From the NCBI RefSeq assembly GCF_014202945.1, contig NZ_JACHHW010000006.1:310001-374000 (forward strand): a stretch of 64,000 bases of DNA. Direction: 5' to 3'. Positions 56,595-64,000 of this stretch are shown here, piece by piece; positions within the stretch are counted from its first letter, which is position 1; the number at the start of each line of letters is the position of its first letter. The notes beneath the pieces are model-generated. The model was given only the letters and a program-made list of their open reading frames with translations, had not been told where the DNA came from and did not search any database. The stretch comes from Zhongshania antarctica (GTDB taxonomy: Bacteria > Pseudomonadota > Gammaproteobacteria > Pseudomonadales > Spongiibacteraceae). A program made the position numbers and the translations under genes.

Positions 56595-56724
56595 TAGGTA
56601 ATTTCCTTATTTCCGTTTAATCGTAGTACTCAGAAAGTGCCCCCGCAGGCCCTGTGATAGCTAATACCCAAATTGGATAAAAGTCAGTATTTTTTCACGG
56701 CCTCAACGTCAAATTCGGATGCCG

Positions 56725-59265
56725 CTAAACTGTCACTTGAATTTTTTTGTTACGTGTTGACTCTTTCATGATTCGATATGCTTGATCCAGTTTTAGAGCT
56801 AGAAACTCTCTGTTACCAGCGCCGCCACGAATAAGCTTAGGCGCCCATTCTAGATTATCTCTAAGCTCTCGAAATGCGTCTTCAGAAACCGACTTTTCAT
56901 CTATAAAAAAAATGGAAACTTCAATCATCCTATTGAAATTTACACTTCGGATGTCCCCGCCATTAATAGCATTTATGATTGCGCGACCAGCAATCTCATA
57001 CTTGCCATTATTTAGAGACTCATCCCATATAGTGTCGACAACTTTAATGTTTTGGTCTTTAAACTTCGTCCACTTTTCTTTTTTAGACGTTTTTATTAGC
57101 CTCGACGAATGCTCATAAGATCCAACAAGATAACGAATTTTATTGTCAAAGTTATCTGTTCTCAGCGCTAGGTTATAACTAGAAATTGCGCATCTTTCTC
57201 CCCATTGTGTATCAAATTTACCAATACTCCGCAGGGCATTTTCGCAGACATCTAATATTGCACTACTACTCCCGCTATTACTTTCCGTTTGATACCACAT
57301 TTCAAAAAATACTGGCTTTCGCTGACCTTTGATGAATGCTTCTGAGAAAGACTTTCTAACAACATCATCACTAATATCAGGATCCTCATAGTCCGTCTTA
57401 GCGAGAATAAAATATAGATCACTGTTTTCCTTATATCTTGGTTCTTTTATAAGCGAAAAAACTGTATTTCTTGAGTCTTCAAATCTTTTTTCTTTCAAGA
57501 GAGAATTACATTGTCTCACTGCCGCACCAACTTCAGGTATATTCACTTGAGCACTTGCTTCTAAACCCTCGCATATTTCTCTCAACCTGATGATATATTC
57601 CTCGGAATTTGGAAGAATATCGCTTGCTATGGAAAGCACAAGCTTGCTGATTGAGGAAGTACTTTCAAATCGAGGTTCCTCCTCAATAAATTCAATGCTG
57701 CTAATGAGGAATAGGTTTCCAAGCTGCTCAATTGCTTCGCTAATTTCAATATTTTCGAAATCTGTGTATTGGTGCAACTCGCTTCGTGATAAGGATCCTA
57801 TATAGCTAATCGTCAATAGTATTTTTGTTGCTTCAGGTGAAAGCTCCAGAACCTCTTTTCTTAATGCCGCTTCTCGAACTGCATCTCCACTCTTTCCAGA
57901 CCAATCCTCTATAGCACGCTCTACTGAAAGACCTAGCTTACAAAGTCTTAGTATTGATTCAGTGAATAATGGTGATCCTTCAGAAGCTGTATTGAGCCCC
58001 CTTACATTTTTTTCATTGAATTTTTGCAGGCCTATAGAGTCGCACATGGAGTCAATAAGCTCCCTATATTCTTCACCTCCCAGGCCAGGAACCAAGATTG
58101 AGGAATCGTTTGAATAAATGTTATTGGCTCGTGTAGTCATTAACACCCTAGATGACGTATTTGATATAGAGCGGGCTACCTCCATAATTCGTTTTTGCTC
58201 TTCGGGAGAGTTTGAGTCAATATCATCAATAACAACAAACGATCGAATCAAATTCAATCCATCTCTGGCAGCCCGTTGCAACTGTTGCAATGTAAAATCT
58301 TCTACTTCTTCGGGCAAATAACCCGTTCTCAAACACACCTCTTTGAGAAGTGAGTCAAGATCTTTATAGTGGGTTTCAGGTATTCCAACATATTGATTAC
58401 AGGAAGCTTTGAACTGTTGTTTTTTTGCAGTTAGCCACATAACTTGTTCAAATAGCTCAGTACCTGACTTTATTATCAGCTGAGAAAACTCATAAGCAAT
58501 TGATGTTTTTCCCTTACCACCATCTGCGGCTAAAACCTTGGTGTACTGGAAATCATCGGAGAGCCAAGACCACAACTCCTGAATAATTTCAAATCTCCCA
58601 ATAAAATCTGGACATATAAAGTTTTTATCCGGAAGATTATGTTCAATTACATTCTTCCTTATCTTTTGACCGTCACCTTCGTCAACATTAAAATCCCTTC
58701 CAGACACAAGAAATTCGAAATCTGACTGGGAAACAATTTTTTTGCACTCATCAATTTTTCTAATATAAACAGCATCCTTCTCTAAAATTACTTTCCCTTT
58801 AGAGTTGGCCCCATCTCCTATCGCCGCTATAGAATGCGTCCGCCTATCTCTCTTGGGGATATGTAGCAAACCAATAAGGATGTCACCGCCTTTGGAAGAA
58901 ATGAGGATTTCTTCATAGGTGAGATCAAGCCTTTGGTTGAAATGTCGATCAAACCTCCCCCTGAGCTTCTGCTGATCAATAAGGTTTTTCTCTACTCCGC
59001 TAAGAATAAAAGAAGTATCTTTTTCAACTTCCTCTACGCCAAAAACAATGTATCCACCAAAAGTATTATGGAAACTAATTATCGACTTTAGTGTTTTTAG
59101 GTATCCATCTTGAGAGTCATCAAATGTCTTTTTATAATCCCAAAGCTCACATTCTTTCGAAAGACATGTTCCATCACCTCTTACAAGCCTATCAATGACT
59201 GATCTAGAAATATCACCACTTAGTATTGACTCGTAAGTATCCTGCTTAATTTTAATAATATCCAT
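56725..59265 (-). CDS. Schlafen/AlbA-2 domain fused to a STAND (NB-ARC-like) ATPase
   Basis: 846 residues. The N-terminal segment (ECELWDYKKTF near 38-48, ISFHNTFGGYIVFGVEE near 63-79) is the AlbA_2/divergent-AAA Schlafen-type nucleic-acid domain. After a linker comes FIGR (221-224), Walker A DGGKGKTS (248-255) and Walker B SFVVIDDID (342-350), then a STAND sensor block VLMTTRAN. The C-terminal third is helical, without obvious repeats, and may act as the sensor. STAND proteins with nuclease-like N-domains are antiviral in several known systems, so an abortive-infection role is a fair inference. It is 130 bases upstream of the GmrSD-like gene. The start ATG 59265 is the first in frame. Confidence 0.8.
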   Translation of the reverse strand: MDIIKIKQDTYESILSGDISRSVIDRLVRGDGTCLSKECELWDYKKTFDDSQDGYLKTLKSIISFHNTFGGYIVFGVEEVEKDTSFILSGVEKNLIDQQKLRGRFDRHFNQRLDLTYEEILISSKGGDILIGLLHIPKRDRRTHSIAAIGDGANSKGKVILEKDAVYIRKIDECKKIVSQSDFEFLVSGRDFNVDEGDGQKIRKNVIEHNLPDKNFICPDFIGRFEIIQELWSWLSDDFQYTKVLAADGGKGKTSIAYEFSQLIIKSGTELFEQVMWLTAKKQQFKASCNQYVGIPETHYKDLDSLLKEVCLRTGYLPEEVEDFTLQQLQRAARDGLNLIRSFVVIDDIDSNSPEEQKRIMEVARSISNTSSRVLMTTRANNIYSNDSSILVPGLGGEEYRELIDSMCDSIGLQKFNEKNVRGLNTASEGSPLFTESILRLCKLGLSVERAIEDWSGKSGDAVREAALRKEVLELSPEATKILLTISYIGSLSRSELHQYTDFENIEISEAIEQLGNLFLISSIEFIEEEPRFESTSSISKLVLSIASDILPNSEEYIIRLREICEGLEASAQVNIPEVGAAVRQCNSLLKEKRFEDSRNTVFSLIKEPRYKENSDLYFILAKTDYEDPDISDDVVRKSFSEAFIKGQRKPVFFEMWYQTESNSGSSSAILDVCENALRSIGKFDTQWGERCAISSYNLALRTDNFDNKIRYLVGSYEHSSRLIKTSKKEKWTKFKDQNIKVVDTIWDESLNNGKYEIAGRAIINAINGGDIRSVNFNRMIEVSIFFIDEKSVSEDAFRELRDNLEWAPKLIRGGAGNREFLALKLDQAYRIMKESTRNKKIQVTV

Positions 59266-59326
59266 ATCGGTCTCTAGGTGAATTTCAAACTATAATTAAC
59301 ACGTAACTTTTGAGACTCACTCTATC

Positions 59327-59364
59327 TGGACTTCCCAGAGTTTACTAGACAGTTGCTGCCTCTC
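59327..59364. mobile_element. solo terminal repeat of the IS3-family element
   Basis: Begins TGGACTTCCCAGAG and continues with TTTACTAGACAGTTGCTGCCTCT, matching the left end of the IS at 53452 with a few changes. No matching right end or transposase follows. It sits between the STAND gene start and repeat copy B and is a relic of an old insertion or deletion. Confidence 0.75.
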
Positions 59365-59388
59365 ACTGTAATTCGCTCATTTGCTTTG

Positions 59389-59516
59389 TGCCTACCATGC
59401 GCCGAAAGTACAGATTTCAGCAGTCACGTTGAAAAAATTACTGACCATGTGATAAGTGTGAATAGGAAAGAGCTTATTCGTAGCGCTACATGAGTTCAAG
59501 GAGTGATGTGGTGAAG
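59389..59516. repeat. 128-bp direct repeat, copy B
   Basis: The partner of 49082-49209, same length, same orientation, about 87 percent identical by my count. Both copies stand 30-50 bases beyond the 3' end of a minus-strand accessory gene. Confidence 0.85.
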
Positions 59517-59563
59517 CTTCTGAAGTCTCATCCATTTTGCGAGCTCCAGAACCTCGCTAATGA

Positions 59564-59869
59564 TTAATCCTGCTGGCTATATAGCCGAAACGTTTTGGCG
59601 GACTCAAGTAGAATCATTCGCGCGTGATCATCGATATTATCGTATTCGTACGCCAATGATCCTCCGGACATAATACGCACAGCTTTTTGGGAAAGCTGGT
59701 CAAATTCCATCTCGACTTCTTCGGCAGTTGGCCTTAAAGGATAGGCACCACTCAATGCATCCGACCAAGGGAGTAAATGCCAGTTCTGCTGCTCTACAAT
59801 GAACTCCGCAAAGCGCCTTAATTCTTCTTTTTGGGCTTGTGTAAGCATCCTAAGATATCCATATAGCAT
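59564..59869 (-). CDS. hypothetical protein, about 101 residues
   Basis: No family recognised. Soluble and acidic (TAEEVEMEFDQLSQKAVRIMS). The true start may be the later ATG at 59848 (MLTQAQKEELRRF). It precedes the 128-bp repeat copy B and follows the HAD-like gene by about 50 bases on the minus strand. Support is from length and position only. Confidence 0.55.
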   Translation of the reverse strand: MLYGYLRMLTQAQKEELRRFAEFIVEQQNWHLLPWSDALSGAYPLRPTAEEVEMEFDQLSQKAVRIMSGGSLAYEYDNIDDHARMILLESAKTFRLYSQQD

Positions 59870-59920
59870 TTATTGAGCCAAATACTGCAATTCCACAGTG
59901 TTACAAATCGGTGTGTCTGC

Positions 59921-60349
59921 TTATTGTTCATCCAGCTCGCCACAGCCCCCAGCTTGAATAATCCTTATCTCCGGCCTATACATCTGAAATAGCGAAATCA
60001 CTTTCGGCTCGTCATCATGAAACGATGTGAGATTCTCACTACTCGCATAGTCTATCTTTTGCCAGAGGTATCGCTCGTACCAATCCGTCACACCGGCTGG
60101 AGCAAGGTGCTCGACTTCGTCGTACGGGAGAAAAAGATACAAACTGTCGTACGCAATTGACCACTCATCAAGCTGAGCTTTAGTTACACCGCGGGAATCC
60201 TCGCGACGAGAGGATATAACAACGACCCTGCCACCATTAGATTTCACAGTGCGACTTAGGGACGAATAGTATTCAGGGTAAGCCGAGATGGTACCGTCGA
60301 TATCTAGGCCTACTCGTTCACCGCCTATAGTTGTGATGTCATCTCGCAA
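59921..60349 (-). CDS. HAD-like hydrolase domain protein
   Basis: 142 residues. GLDIDGTIS near the N-terminus is the DxD nucleophile motif of the haloacid dehalogenase superfamily, VVISSR is motif II-like, and FHDDEPKVISLF is the motif III/IV acidic pair. Small HAD proteins of this type include nucleotide and polynucleotide phosphatases. The start appears to be TTG 60349 behind a GGGG tract, since no ATG is available. A truncated copy of its C-terminal part lies at 51136-51273, so this gene was duplicated within the island. The substrate is unknown. Confidence 0.7.
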   Translation of the reverse strand: MRDDITTIGGERVGLDIDGTISAYPEYYSSLSRTVKSNGGRVVVISSRREDSRGVTKAQLDEWSIAYDSLYLFLPYDEVEHLAPAGVTDWYERYLWQKIDYASSENLTSFHDDEPKVISLFQMYRPEIRIIQAGGCGELDEQ

Positions 60350-60448
60350 TGTTTTCGCCCCCTAATTAACATTAGATAAAATATAAGGTTAAGTTAGCTC
60401 TAGATTTTCCCAGGCCAACCCATCGCATGTTGTACGTCGACTTCCTGA

Positions 60449-60467
60449 TGCGGCGCACAACGCCGCA
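60449..60467 (-). terminator. GC-rich hairpin after the small membrane protein gene
   Basis: TGCGGCG pairs with CGCCGCA around five bases. It is 24 bases downstream of the 60491-60835 gene (minus strand). There is no clear T tract, so its use as a terminator is uncertain. Confidence 0.4.
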
Positions 60468-60490
60468 GGGCTCTGCCCACACGAAATACA

Positions 60491-60835
60491 TTACAAATCA
60501 TGTAGATATTGGCGGCCACTCTCCAAAGTGACATACACAATACCGCCACCGATTATTCCAAAAACACAGGCGGCCGGTATGCCCCCGATCGCCGCTCCAA
60601 TGGCACCGAGAATCACCGCCCAGGGAATCATGTACACCCAAAGCATTAATCTCCCACCGATTGAGGTCGTTTCCAGAGCCGAAACAATGAACAGCGCAAC
60701 TAAAAACACCCACCACGACGTGAATAACACCCCAATCAATACACATAGCATTACAAAATGGACGCTATACCAATCTGAATGGGACTTATTCCAACCTGCC
60801 CGTGTTACTCCACGGCGTACATCACGACTACTCAT
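60491..60835 (-). CDS. small membrane protein divergent from the WYL regulator
   Basis: 114 residues with three or four predicted membrane helices (VMLCVLIGVLFTSWWVFLVALFIVSAL; MLWVYMIPWAVILGAIGAAIGGI; ACVFGIIGGGIVYV, each seen in parts). No family recognised. It is transcribed away from the WYL regulator, and the palindromic operator at 60875-60907 lies between the two start codons, so it is probably under the same control. Small membrane proteins next to such regulators are often effectors of defence systems, but nothing in the sequence shows an activity. Confidence 0.6.
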   Translation of the reverse strand: MSSRDVRRGVTRAGWNKSHSDWYSVHFVMLCVLIGVLFTSWWVFLVALFIVSALETTSIGGRLMLWVYMIPWAVILGAIGAAIGGIPAACVFGIIGGGIVYVTLESGRQYLHDL

Positions 60836-60874
60836 AGGGTCACCTCCGCAGACTCACCATAGTGCAATTCGCGA

Positions 60875-60907
60875 CGACATGTATATATTGTATACATATA
60901 CATGTCG
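60875..60907. promoter_or_regulatory. palindromic operator between the WYL gene and the membrane gene
   Basis: A perfect 11-bp inverted repeat, CGACATGTATA at 60875-60885 and TATACATGTCG at 60897-60907, around 11 AT-rich bases. It ends 20 bases before the WYL start codon and overlaps the region where its -10 element must lie. This is the layout of the autoregulatory operators of BrxR/CapW-type proteins. Confidence 0.65.
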
Positions 60908-60926
60908 CATTTTCAGGTAGGACATC

Positions 60927-61799
60927 ATGGTACAAGCGGGGAATTTAGGGGACGTAAAGTGGGATTTGCTGCTTCGCTACCGACATATTGAAATCATTGC
61001 CTATTGGGAGCGGCGACTCACAACAAACCATCTTATGAATGCTTTCGGTATAGGACGACAGCAGGCATCTAGGGATATCAATGCCTACTTAAAAGATTTC
61101 GCTGGCGACAATCTCATCTACGACGCGCGATTAAAGGGGTACAAACCAACAGCTAATTTTGTGCCGCTATTCACGCTTGGCGTCGCAGACGAGTATTTAC
61201 AGCTACTGTCTATTCGCGATCACTTAAACAGTCCACCTATATTGCTAGGCGGTGCGCCGCCAGCTATAAGTGAGCGCATAAGTCCGCCACTGCGCGACTT
61301 ACGGCCCGAAGTACTGGCACCAGTGATACAGGCAGCCCGTGAGGGAAACCGCCTTGAAATTTGCTATAGCTCATTGACTAATCCCGCGCCGGAATATCGG
61401 GTTATTCAGCCACATACGGTTGTATTTAATGGTCTTCGCTGGCACGTTAGGGCCTGGTGCGAAAAGAAAGCCGCTTTTAGCGATTTTGTATTGAGTCGAA
61501 TTTCTGATTTACCAGATCAAGTATTGCCTGGCGAGAATGGGCCAGAAAAAGATGAGGCGTGGAATACAATAATTAACTTGGAAATCGGCCCCGATCAACG
61601 CTTAAACGCTGACCAGAAACGGTTAATCGAAACAGACTTTGGGATGGAAAACGGAACGCTCAAAGTTGCTACTCGCGGAGCACTAGCCAATTATGTTCTA
61701 CAGTTACTCCGGATCGAGCACGAACGAGCAGATACTCCGCCGACTATTCAGCAAATCACGCTGCTAAATCGATCGGAAGTATCGAAATGGCTGTTTTAA
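60927..61799 (+). CDS. WYL-domain transcription regulator (BrxR/CapW-like)
   Basis: 290 residues. An N-terminal winged helix (NHLMNAFGIGRQQASRDINAYL, in parts) is followed by a WYL domain (LEICYSS...RVIQPHTVVFNGLRWHVRAWC, the ligand-sensing core) and a C-terminal extension. This three-part form matches BrxR and CapW repressors, which bind palindromes upstream of their own genes and control BREX, CBASS and related systems. AGGTAGGA lies upstream of ATG 60927. The gene stands behind a perfect palindromic operator and ahead of a DUF429 fusion gene (31-base gap), so it may control that gene and the divergent membrane gene. Confidence 0.85.
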   Translation: MVQAGNLGDVKWDLLLRYRHIEIIAYWERRLTTNHLMNAFGIGRQQASRDINAYLKDFAGDNLIYDARLKGYKPTANFVPLFTLGVADEYLQLLSIRDHLNSPPILLGGAPPAISERISPPLRDLRPEVLAPVIQAAREGNRLEICYSSLTNPAPEYRVIQPHTVVFNGLRWHVRAWCEKKAAFSDFVLSRISDLPDQVLPGENGPEKDEAWNTIINLEIGPDQRLNADQKRLIETDFGMENGTLKVATRGALANYVLQLLRIEHERADTPPTIQQITLLNRSEVSKWLF

Positions 61800-61829
61800 A
61801 GCCAACTTGCAACCAAGGGAATGAGCTAA

Positions 61830-62900
61830 TTGATGAACAACGTGTATACGGAAATACTACTTGCGGGTATCGATTTGGCGTGGCAAACAACAAAAAACCC
61901 ATCAGCAGTGGCCCTTGGTAAATTAGCTGGTGACACCCTGGCTGTAACACGCCTAGAGCCCGCTCTATACGGAATTGAAAACATCAGGAGCGTGCTGGCA
62001 GAGCGAAGCCTTCATGGCATTGCAGTGGATGCCCCGCTTATCATCAACAATTTAACCGGCCAGCGCCCCTGCGAAAAATTATTATCGGCAAACTACCATT
62101 CTCGATTTGCGGGTTGCCACCCGTCCAATCAAACACTGTACCCTAATGCGCTAAGCGTCCAACTAGCCAATCAATTATCCGAAATGGGATTCCAGCATTT
62201 GGGGAGCACTGATACACCATGGCAAATTGAATGCTACCCCCACCCCAGTATTGTTGAAATGTTTGGCCTACCTGAACGCCACAAGTACAAAAAAGGCACT
62301 GTTGCTGAACGACGCTTTGGTCAAATCCAACTAGCGATGATGATCAAAAGCTTGGCCACGAGCTCAGTATTAAAATTGTCCTTACCGGATGACTTCCTTA
62401 AGCTCTTGGATGAGAACTACATTGCCGACCTATCAGGAAAATCGCTGAAATCTAACGAAGATGGTTTAGATGCGCTGATTTGCCTATATATTGCTGGGCT
62501 ATACCAACGACAGGCAGGTGCTGCCGTATACGGCGACACAATCGATGGCTATATCTGGGTTTCAACAGTGCAGGTGGCAAGTGTCAGCCCCGTCCCTGCA
62601 CATCCATTAAAGCCAAGACCTAAGCCGATCAAACAAAAGCAGACCGCCAGACCGAAGACAGGAATTACGGAAGACTTCCGGAACGGCACTACCCAAACCA
62701 CAACCATTGGCTACATTAACAAAAACCAACAGCGGGTGTTGGGCACTAGAGGTAAACCAGGCACTGATCACTGCGCCAAAGCCTACAAATTAGAATGCCT
62801 TTCCTCGAATTGCTGTCAGCGATATGGGACAAATGGCACAGAAATTTACATCCGGAAATGCCCTGAGTGCCAAGGCGGGCGACCTGGAATCCCATACTGA
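61830..62900 (+). CDS. DUF429 nuclease-like domain fused to a C-terminal zinc ribbon-like module
   Basis: 356 residues. The N-terminal two thirds are DUF429, a predicted RNase H-like fold: AGIDLAWQTT near residue 12, GIAVDAPLII, and the late DGLDALICLY with its acidic residue. After a proline/lysine linker (HPLKPRPKPIKQK) comes a different module with YINKNQQRVLGTRGKPGTDH and cysteines in LECLSSNCCQRYGTNGTE and RKCPECQGG, a possible zinc-binding, nucleic-acid-recognising tail. I recall similar tails on other accessory-region proteins. The gene follows the WYL regulator by 31 bases and is likely its target. The activity is inferred, not shown. Confidence 0.72.
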   Translation: MMNNVYTEILLAGIDLAWQTTKNPSAVALGKLAGDTLAVTRLEPALYGIENIRSVLAERSLHGIAVDAPLIINNLTGQRPCEKLLSANYHSRFAGCHPSNQTLYPNALSVQLANQLSEMGFQHLGSTDTPWQIECYPHPSIVEMFGLPERHKYKKGTVAERRFGQIQLAMMIKSLATSSVLKLSLPDDFLKLLDENYIADLSGKSLKSNEDGLDALICLYIAGLYQRQAGAAVYGDTIDGYIWVSTVQVASVSPVPAHPLKPRPKPIKQKQTARPKTGITEDFRNGTTQTTTIGYINKNQQRVLGTRGKPGTDHCAKAYKLECLSSNCCQRYGTNGTEIYIRKCPECQGGRPGIPY

Positions 62901-62968
62901 TCTACCAATGGGCTAATGATACTCTCGTCAAATCATGGCGCTTAGTTAGGTTAGTGTGTAAATCCACC

Positions 62969-63187
62969 ATGGATAAATGGGTTTGTCAGCTTCTAGGAAA
63001 TATGGCTAAGTATGAGCGCGATTTTCCGTCACTGCGCGACAGAATAATGGCTAGTGATACAACGCTGGAGAGTTTGGCTGGTCATACAACGGAGTCCCAG
63101 ATTGATATCCACAATGGTTTAGCGTCACAATACGAAGGCAACATGAATCGTATGAAACGACTGGTGAAAAGTATAATAAGTTCATAG
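62969..63187 (+). CDS. short unknown ORF, about 72 codons
   Basis: MDKWVCQLLGNMAKYERDF ... opens at ATG 62969. No family recognised and no ribosome site seen. It may be a relic of a longer gene, since the frame is open upstream to 62867 across the end of the DUF429 gene. About 120 bases after it contain nothing recognised before the GIY-YIG gene. Confidence 0.3.
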   Translation: MDKWVCQLLGNMAKYERDFPSLRDRIMASDTTLESLAGHTTESQIDIHNGLASQYEGNMNRMKRLVKSIISS

Positions 63188-63330
63188 AATTATATAATCT
63201 GGACTGTGAAAATCAATTAGTTCCGCGCTAGCCCGCAATTAGTGCCCTGGGCCTAAGAGAGGAGCATTCCTTCACGCACAATACCTGTCAGCACATAATG
63301 CATTAAATGCCGCAAAGGAAACTACAACAA

Positions 63331-63948
63331 ATGGACGAATATCTAAGCACAGGCATTGTTTACGTATTAACAAATCCAGCTATGCCTGGAATAGTTAAAA
63401 TAGGAAAAACTGCGCGTGGATCGGTTGAAGTCAGGCTAGGTGAATTATATACCACCGGAGTGCCTGTTCCTTTTGAATGTGCCTTTGCGGGGCGTGTGGC
63501 TGACGAAAGCAAAGTTGAAAAAGCGTTCCATCTTGCATTCGGCCCCTACCGGCTCAACCCGAAGCGTGAGTTCTTTGAAATAGAAGCCGAGCAAGCAATT
63601 GCCTTGCTTGAACTAATGATTACAGAAGACGTCACGCCAAGTATTCAAGAAGAGGCCAATAGTGTTGACGTTGATGCAAAAGCTGGTGCTAACAAGCTCA
63701 AAGCAAGAAGACCAGTACAAAACTTTATTGAGATGGGCATACCAATTGGCGCAGTACTGCAATTTACACAGGGTGGCGATAGCTGCACAGTACAAAATGG
63801 TCGACGGGTAAGTTATAAGGATGAAAATATATCACTCACGGCATTAACCCAACAGCTACTAGGGACTGGCCGGCCGTTACAGCCTTCTCCATATTGGCTA
63901 TACCAAGGGAAAAAACTGTCTCAGATATATGACGAAACCTATGAGTAA
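63331..63948 (+). CDS. GIY-YIG nuclease domain protein (T5orf172/MUG113 type)
   Basis: About 205 residues. The GIY-YIG core is GIVYVLTNP then IVKIGKTARGSVEVRL (Tyr, Gly, Arg set), with FECAFAGRV and a glutamate in KREFFEIEAEQA completing the active site in the T5orf172 style. A C-terminal region (VLQFTQGGDSCTVQNGRRVSY) resembles a DNA-reading domain found with such nucleases. AAAGGA lies 12 bases before ATG 63331. ATG 63307 is also possible. It is in the same direction as the WYL and DUF429 genes and is 50 bases from the window edge, so its partners may lie beyond. Confidence 0.78.
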   Translation: MDEYLSTGIVYVLTNPAMPGIVKIGKTARGSVEVRLGELYTTGVPVPFECAFAGRVADESKVEKAFHLAFGPYRLNPKREFFEIEAEQAIALLELMITEDVTPSIQEEANSVDVDAKAGANKLKARRPVQNFIEMGIPIGAVLQFTQGGDSCTVQNGRRVSYKDENISLTALTQQLLGTGRPLQPSPYWLYQGKKLSQIYDETYE

Positions 63949-64000
63949 ATCTAGCAGAGATCGCCACCCAAGGCGGCCTGCACCCTATTTTAAAGCTATA

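Noticed and set aside
60528-60920. Plus-strand ORF of 130 codons opposite the small membrane protein
   Set aside because: It runs across the operator palindrome and the divergent gene; the minus-strand frame has coherent membrane helices and is preferred.
60491-63948. BREX or CBASS system
   Set aside because: The WYL regulator suggests one, but no brx, pgl, cyclase or CD-NTase gene is visible. Only the window edge leaves this open.

Overview
The window is bacterial chromosome, most likely from a marine or aquatic gammaproteobacterium. I infer this from the set of housekeeping proteins (an ArgG, PyrC, RNase T, Fe-SOD, Bfd/Bfr, Grx4 and two-cone NrdA set typical of gammaproteobacteria) and from TonB receptor and phytase-like proteins common in the Cellvibrionales and Spongiibacteraceae. 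The genus is an inference. Two kinds of DNA are present: a compact, GC-richer core (about 1-31.6 kb) and an AT-richer accessory island (about 31.65 kb to the right edge).

Core, 1-31.6 kb. It starts with the tail of a sensor kinase and its RegA/ActR-type response regulator. Then come a large lipoprotein of the phytase-like/choice-of-anchor type, argG, a polyamine ABC transporter operon (ATPase, two permeases, binding protein), a ComEA-like HhH protein, pyrC-rnt, and an iron and oxidative-stress group (sodB, a 2-Cys peroxiredoxin, bfd behind a Fur-like box, bfr). Next are a thioesterase-like gene, a porin/FMN-binding/PepSY operon that looks like an extracytoplasmic flavin redox module, grxD, an orphan hydantoinase B subunit, a TonB-dependent receptor divergent from an iron-type alcohol dehydrogenase, argD-argF, an orphan Fe3+-type ABC ATPase, and nrdAB. 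The nrdA promoter carries a DnaA box and two NrdR-like boxes exactly 31 bp apart. Many core intergenic gaps carry a degenerate heptanucleotide repeat (CGTCnGA type) that I do not see in the island.

Island, 31.65-64 kb. A strong bidirectional terminator closes nrdB. A minus-strand restriction operon follows: an HsdS-like single target-recognition protein, a UvrD-type helicase fused to a RecB/Cas4-like Fe-S nuclease, a type III-like Mod and a Res, the last three translationally coupled. Next comes the tnsA-tnsB-tnsC-tniQ core of a Tn7-like transposon. Its upstream region contains two promoter-plus-five-codon mini-ORF leader modules with RNA folds that could gate translation. The cargo side holds small unknown genes, a phosphoesterase, an N-formylglutamate amidohydrolase family protein, DUF3293, integron-cassette-like genes with attC-like folds, an IS3-family element inactivated by a nonsense codon plus its internally deleted relatives, a GmrSD-type type IV restriction gene, a Schlafen/STAND ATPase, a HAD-like protein with a decayed second copy, a WYL (BrxR/CapW-like) regulator behind a palindromic operator, a DUF429-zinc ribbon fusion and a GIY-YIG protein.

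Together the right half reads as a mobile defence island. The best candidates for something undescribed are the four-gene restriction operon, the leader modules in front of tnsA, and the Schlafen/STAND protein. No right end of the transposon, no integrase, no CRISPR array and no tRNA was recognised.
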